Shown one piece after another: positions 13,036-15,064 of a stretch of DNA of 15,064 bases; the stretch's first letter is position 1, and each line of letters starts with the position of its first letter. The notes under the pieces were generated by a model that worked only from the letters and a program-made list of their open reading frames with translations, did not search any database and had not been told where the DNA came from. Source of the DNA: Acetobacteraceae bacterium (GTDB lineage Bacteria > Pseudomonadota > Alphaproteobacteria > Acetobacterales > Acetobacteraceae). The stretch spans positions 1 to 15,064 of the forward strand of contig JAIYAI010000531.1 of the NCBI GenBank assembly GCA_027489135.1. Direction: 5' to 3'. Position numbers and translations under genes: made by a program.

Positions 13036-13137
13036 CGGCACCGCGCACGGGCCGGGGGCCGTCGCTGCTCGTCACCGCGCGCGGGCCGGAGGCCATCGCT
13101 ACTCGGCACCGCGCACGGGCCGGAAGCCGTCGCGGTT
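13036..13137. repeat. Three-copy 34-bp imperfect tandem repeat
   Basis: Three 34-bp units lie head to tail at 13036-13069, 13070-13103 and 13104-13137. Units 1 and 3 share their first 20 bases (CGGCACCGCGCACGGGCCGG) exactly, and unit 2 differs from it at only a few positions. Each unit contains a GGGCCGG-x-x-GCC core able to form a small hairpin. Read on the minus strand, the units encode D-G-F-R-P-V-R-G-A-E, D-G-L-R-P-A-R-G-D-E and D-G-P-R-P-V-R-G-A-E-like peptides. The first is the real C-terminus of the cytochrome; its stop codon lies at the edge of unit 2, and the remaining copies are non-coding in the gap before the RraA-like stop. Confidence 0.85.
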
Positions 13138-13626
13138 GGGCATGCGGATGCGGGGCAGGCTCTCCGCATCCAGCACCGCATCCGCGGGCAGCAGCCCGTT
13201 CAGATGCAGCACATGGGCCGTGACGGCGTAGAGTTGGTCCGGGGTCAGGCTCTGCGGCGCATCGAAGGGCATGGCGCGGCGCGTGTAGTCGAACAGCGTC
13301 GTGGCGTAGGGCCAGTAGCTGCCGACGGTCACAACCGGCCGCGGCGTCGCCAGCGACCCGATGCCGCCCGCGAGGCGCAGCGCCGGCGCGATCGCCCCCT
13401 CCGTCCCGCGCGGCCCGTGGCAGGCGGCGCAGCGCGCGGCGTAGATCACGGCCCCCTCGGCCACGCTGCCGCGCCCCGGCGGCAATCCCGCGCCGTCCGG
13501 CGACGCGTCGATGTCCCAGTCCGCGATCTCCGCCGGGGACGCCGGCGTGCCGAGGCCGAGCGGCCCCTGCTGCGCCGCGGCGGGTGCGGCCAGCAGCAGG
13601 CCGGCCAGCATCAGGTCATACCGCAA
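13099..13626 (-). CDS. soxD: SoxD-like mono-haem cytochrome c, partner of SoxC
   Basis: This 175-residue periplasmic cytochrome c has a signal peptide (MRYDLMLAGLLLAAPAAAQ). GLGTPASPAEIADWDID (24-40) then PDGAGLPPGRGSVAEG (43-58) is typical of the SoxD N-terminus. The haem site is CAACH at 66-70, and VGSYWPYATTLFDYTRRAMPF (101-121) supplies the probable axial Met119. It should accept electrons from the adjacent SoxC molybdenum subunit. Classical SoxD of thiosulfate oxidisers has two haem domains and roughly 380 residues; this one ends after the first. The in-frame TTG at 13626 has an excellent Shine-Dalgarno sequence (GGGGGAGG, 13633-13640, 6 nt away) and precedes a compact signal peptide. 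The ATG at 13611 also works for the signal peptide but has no ribosome-binding site at proper distance. The TTG start overlaps the end of soxC by 11 nt. The C-terminal codons lie in a tandem repeat. Confidence 0.82.
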   Translation of the reverse strand: MRYDLMLAGLLLAAPAAAQQGPLGLGTPASPAEIADWDIDASPDGAGLPPGRGSVAEGAVIYAARCAACHGPRGTEGAIAPALRLAGGIGSLATPRPVVTVGSYWPYATTLFDYTRRAMPFDAPQSLTPDQLYAVTAHVLHLNGLLPADAVLDAESLPRIRMPNRDGFRPVRGAE

Positions 13627-14839
13627 GGGTGACCTCCCCCGAGGGCGCCACGCGCCAGGCGGTGATGGCGTTGCAGTGGTAGACGAAGTTCGGCCCGGTC
13701 TCGGCGACCAGCGCATCCCGCGTCGGCTGCACGTCGCCGGTCGAATCCGTGGCACGGCTCAGCAACACGGCCGGCCCGCCCTCCCAGCGCCAGGGCAGGC
13801 GGAAGCGCGTGAGGCATTTCGACAGCACCGGTTCCTGGAGCGCCGCGTCCTGCCAGGTGGCGCCGCCATCGGTGCTGACCTCGACCCGGCGGATTGTGCC
13901 GCGGCCGGTCCAGGCGAGGCCGGTGATCTCGCGGAACCCCGGCGGCCCCATGGACTGCCCGCCGGAGGGGCGGGTAATGACGGACTTCACCTCCATGGTG
14001 AAGTTGAACTGCCGCGCCGTGCCGTCCGGCATCAGCCCCGTGTATTTCGAGGTCTCCTCCCGCGTCATGAAGGGGCTTTCGGCGAATTTCAGCCGGCGCA
14101 GCCACTTCACGCTGGTATTGCCCTCATAGCCGGGCAGGAACAGGCGCAGCGGGTAGCCCTGCTCCGGCCGCAGCGCCTCGCCGTTCTGGCCCCAGGCGAG
14201 CATCGCGTCGTCGAGCGCCTTGGCGACGGGGATGCTGCGCGTCATCGCCGCGGCGTCGGCACCCTCGGCCAGCATCCAGCGGGCGCCGGGCTTCAGCCCG
14301 ACCTCGGCCAACACGTCGGCCAGCCGCACCCCGGTCCATTCGGCGCAGGAGAGCAGGCCATGCGTGTCCTGCACCGTCCAGTCCGGCCGGATGCGCGCCT
14401 GCTGGTAGAAGGGCGTGTTGCCCGAGCATTCCAGGAAGTGCAGGCGCGAGACGGTCGGGAAGCGGCGAAGCTGGTCCATGGTGAAGACCAGCGGCCGGTC
14501 GACCAGTCCATGCACGACCAGGCGGTGCTGCTCCGGCGCGATTGCCGGCACGCCGGCATGGTGGCGGATGAAGTGCAGCCCGTTCGGCGTGATGGTGCCG
14601 TCGAGGTCACCGAGCGGCGTCAGCGAGGACCCGGCCGTGCCGAGCAGTGGCGCATAGCCAGGCCCGGCCCGCGGCCGCCGCTTCACCCCGGCTTCGGTCG
14701 CGGCGGGCTGGCCATAGGGCACGTCCACCGGCCCGCCTTGCGCCAGCATGCCCGGCGGGACCGCCAGCGGCTGCGCCGCGGCAATACCGGGCGCAGCAAA
14801 GGCCGAGGCCGCGAAGGCCCGGCGCGAGAGGCGCGGCAT
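13616..14839 (-). CDS. soxC: SoxC-type sulfite dehydrogenase, molybdenum subunit
   Basis: This 407-residue sulfite oxidase-family enzyme has a Tat signal (SRRAFAASAFAAPGIAAAQP, residues 5-24) for export of the folded molybdopterin protein. The SoxC signature SLTPLGDLDGTITPNGLHF (72-90) is followed by HRLVVHGLVDRPLVFTMDQL. HFLECSGNT (134-142) carries Cys138, the expected molybdenum ligand. The cofactor-binding stretches THGLLSCAEWTGV, GQNGEALRPEQGYPLR and NTSVKWLRRLKF follow, and the C-terminal dimerisation domain (ITGLAWTGRGTIRRVEVSTDGG, near 305-326, and LTRFRLPWRWEG) is complete. It should oxidise sulfite, or act as the sulfur dehydrogenase half of SoxCD, in the periplasm. The ATG at 14839 has GGGGGAG about 8 nt upstream. 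It overlaps the following cytochrome gene. No other sox gene lies in the window, so it is an isolated SoxCD pair here and may mainly detoxify sulfite. Confidence 0.93.
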   Translation of the reverse strand: MPRLSRRAFAASAFAAPGIAAAQPLAVPPGMLAQGGPVDVPYGQPAATEAGVKRRPRAGPGYAPLLGTAGSSLTPLGDLDGTITPNGLHFIRHHAGVPAIAPEQHRLVVHGLVDRPLVFTMDQLRRFPTVSRLHFLECSGNTPFYQQARIRPDWTVQDTHGLLSCAEWTGVRLADVLAEVGLKPGARWMLAEGADAAAMTRSIPVAKALDDAMLAWGQNGEALRPEQGYPLRLFLPGYEGNTSVKWLRRLKFAESPFMTREETSKYTGLMPDGTARQFNFTMEVKSVITRPSGGQSMGPPGFREITGLAWTGRGTIRRVEVSTDGGATWQDAALQEPVLSKCLTRFRLPWRWEGGPAVLLSRATDSTGDVQPTRDALVAETGPNFVYHCNAITAWRVAPSGEVTLAV

Positions 14840-14851
14840 GGATGGTTCTCC

Positions 14852-14869
14852 CCCGGTCAGGCGACCGGG
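14852..14869 (-). promoter_or_regulatory. Hairpin touching the soxC ribosome-binding site
   Basis: A perfect 7-bp inverted repeat (CCCGGTC / GACCGGG) with a 4-nt loop lies in the gap between metF and soxC. Read on the minus strand, its 3' arm runs directly into the GGGGGAG Shine-Dalgarno sequence of soxC. It could act as a metF mRNA 3' stem or modulate soxC translation. No T tract follows on the minus strand, so I do not call it an intrinsic terminator. Confidence 0.4.
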
Positions 14870-14899
14870 ACCGATCTTTCCATGCCGGCGATAGGGCCG

Positions 14900-15064
14900 C
14901 TAGGCCGCCGGCTTCGCCGGCCGCGCCCCGAGGATATGCGCGATCGCATACACGAGGTCCGGCCGGTTCAGCGTGTAGAAGTGGAACTCGTCGATGCCGT
15001 TGGCCTGCAGGAAGCGCACCTGCTCGGCCGCCACCACCGCCGCGACCATGCGCCGCGTCTCGAC
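14900..15064 (-). CDS. metF: Methylenetetrahydrofolate reductase, C-terminal fragment
   Basis: The minus strand is open from the window edge to a TAG at 14900-14902, giving the last 54 residues of a gene that starts outside. The stretch EQVRFLQANGIDEFHFYTLN followed by RPDLVYAIAHILG is the conserved C-terminal signature of MetF, the FAD-dependent TIM-barrel enzyme. It reduces 5,10-methylene-THF to 5-methyl-THF for methionine synthesis. The tail GARPAKPAA is a normal variable end. It lies 60 bp upstream of soxC on the same strand; read-through is possible since no clear terminator separates them. Confidence 0.93.
   Translation of the reverse strand, partial: VETRRMVAAVVAAEQVRFLQANGIDEFHFYTLNRPDLVYAIAHILGARPAKPAA

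Noticed and set aside
14906..14920. GCCGGC-TTC-GCCGGC-type hairpin at the end of metF as a terminator
   Set aside because: It lies within coding sequence, and no T tract follows on the minus strand.

Overview
The window is chromosomal DNA of very high G+C with strong G/C third-position bias. The gene content points to an alphaproteobacterium, most likely Acetobacteraceae/Roseomonas-like: a UvrD/PcrA helicase close to a probable prmA, tandem periplasmic Bug/TctC binding proteins, a PEP-CTERM protein and a SoxC-type sulfite dehydrogenase pair. This placement is inferred from gene content and base composition only. I see no rRNA, tRNA, CRISPR array, phage gene or transposase.

Left block (1-4186, all minus strand). 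In transcription order: an exported pentapeptide-repeat protein, a UvrD/PcrA-family helicase whose GTG start overlaps it by 4 nt, a 390 bp non-coding stretch, a secreted PEP-CTERM protein ended by a strong hairpin terminator, and the N-terminus of a probable ribosomal protein L11 methyltransferase. The non-coding stretch holds a near-consensus sigma-54 (-24/-12) element that would drive the PEP-CTERM gene. This is the most interesting regulatory signal here.

Middle block (4209-9372, plus strand). A SBF/BASS-like multi-pass permease, a three-part glycosyltransferase (GT2 domain, coiled coil, TupA-type ATP-grasp domain) and a 2-hydroxychromene-2-carboxylate isomerase-like DsbA-fold protein form a tight run (4 nt gap, then ATGA overlap). 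A separate exported secretory-lipase-type alpha/beta hydrolase follows. It converges with a PhyH/EctD-like dioxygenase, leaving only 6 bp between the stops.

Right block (9379-13030). The dioxygenase (minus) diverges from two tandem paralogous Bug/TctC solute-binding proteins and an RraA/HMG-aldolase-fold protein (plus). No TctA/TctB membrane subunits are present, so the binding proteins are orphans here. Together these look like an uptake-and-catabolism unit for an unknown oxidised organic acid.

Right end (13036-15064, minus strand). The 3' end of metF, a Tat-exported molybdenum SoxC-type sulfite dehydrogenase and a short, single-haem SoxD-like cytochrome c. The cytochrome probably starts at a TTG inside the end of soxC, behind a strong Shine-Dalgarno sequence. 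Its C-terminal codons lie in a three-copy 34-bp imperfect tandem repeat that continues into the gap before the convergent RraA-like gene.
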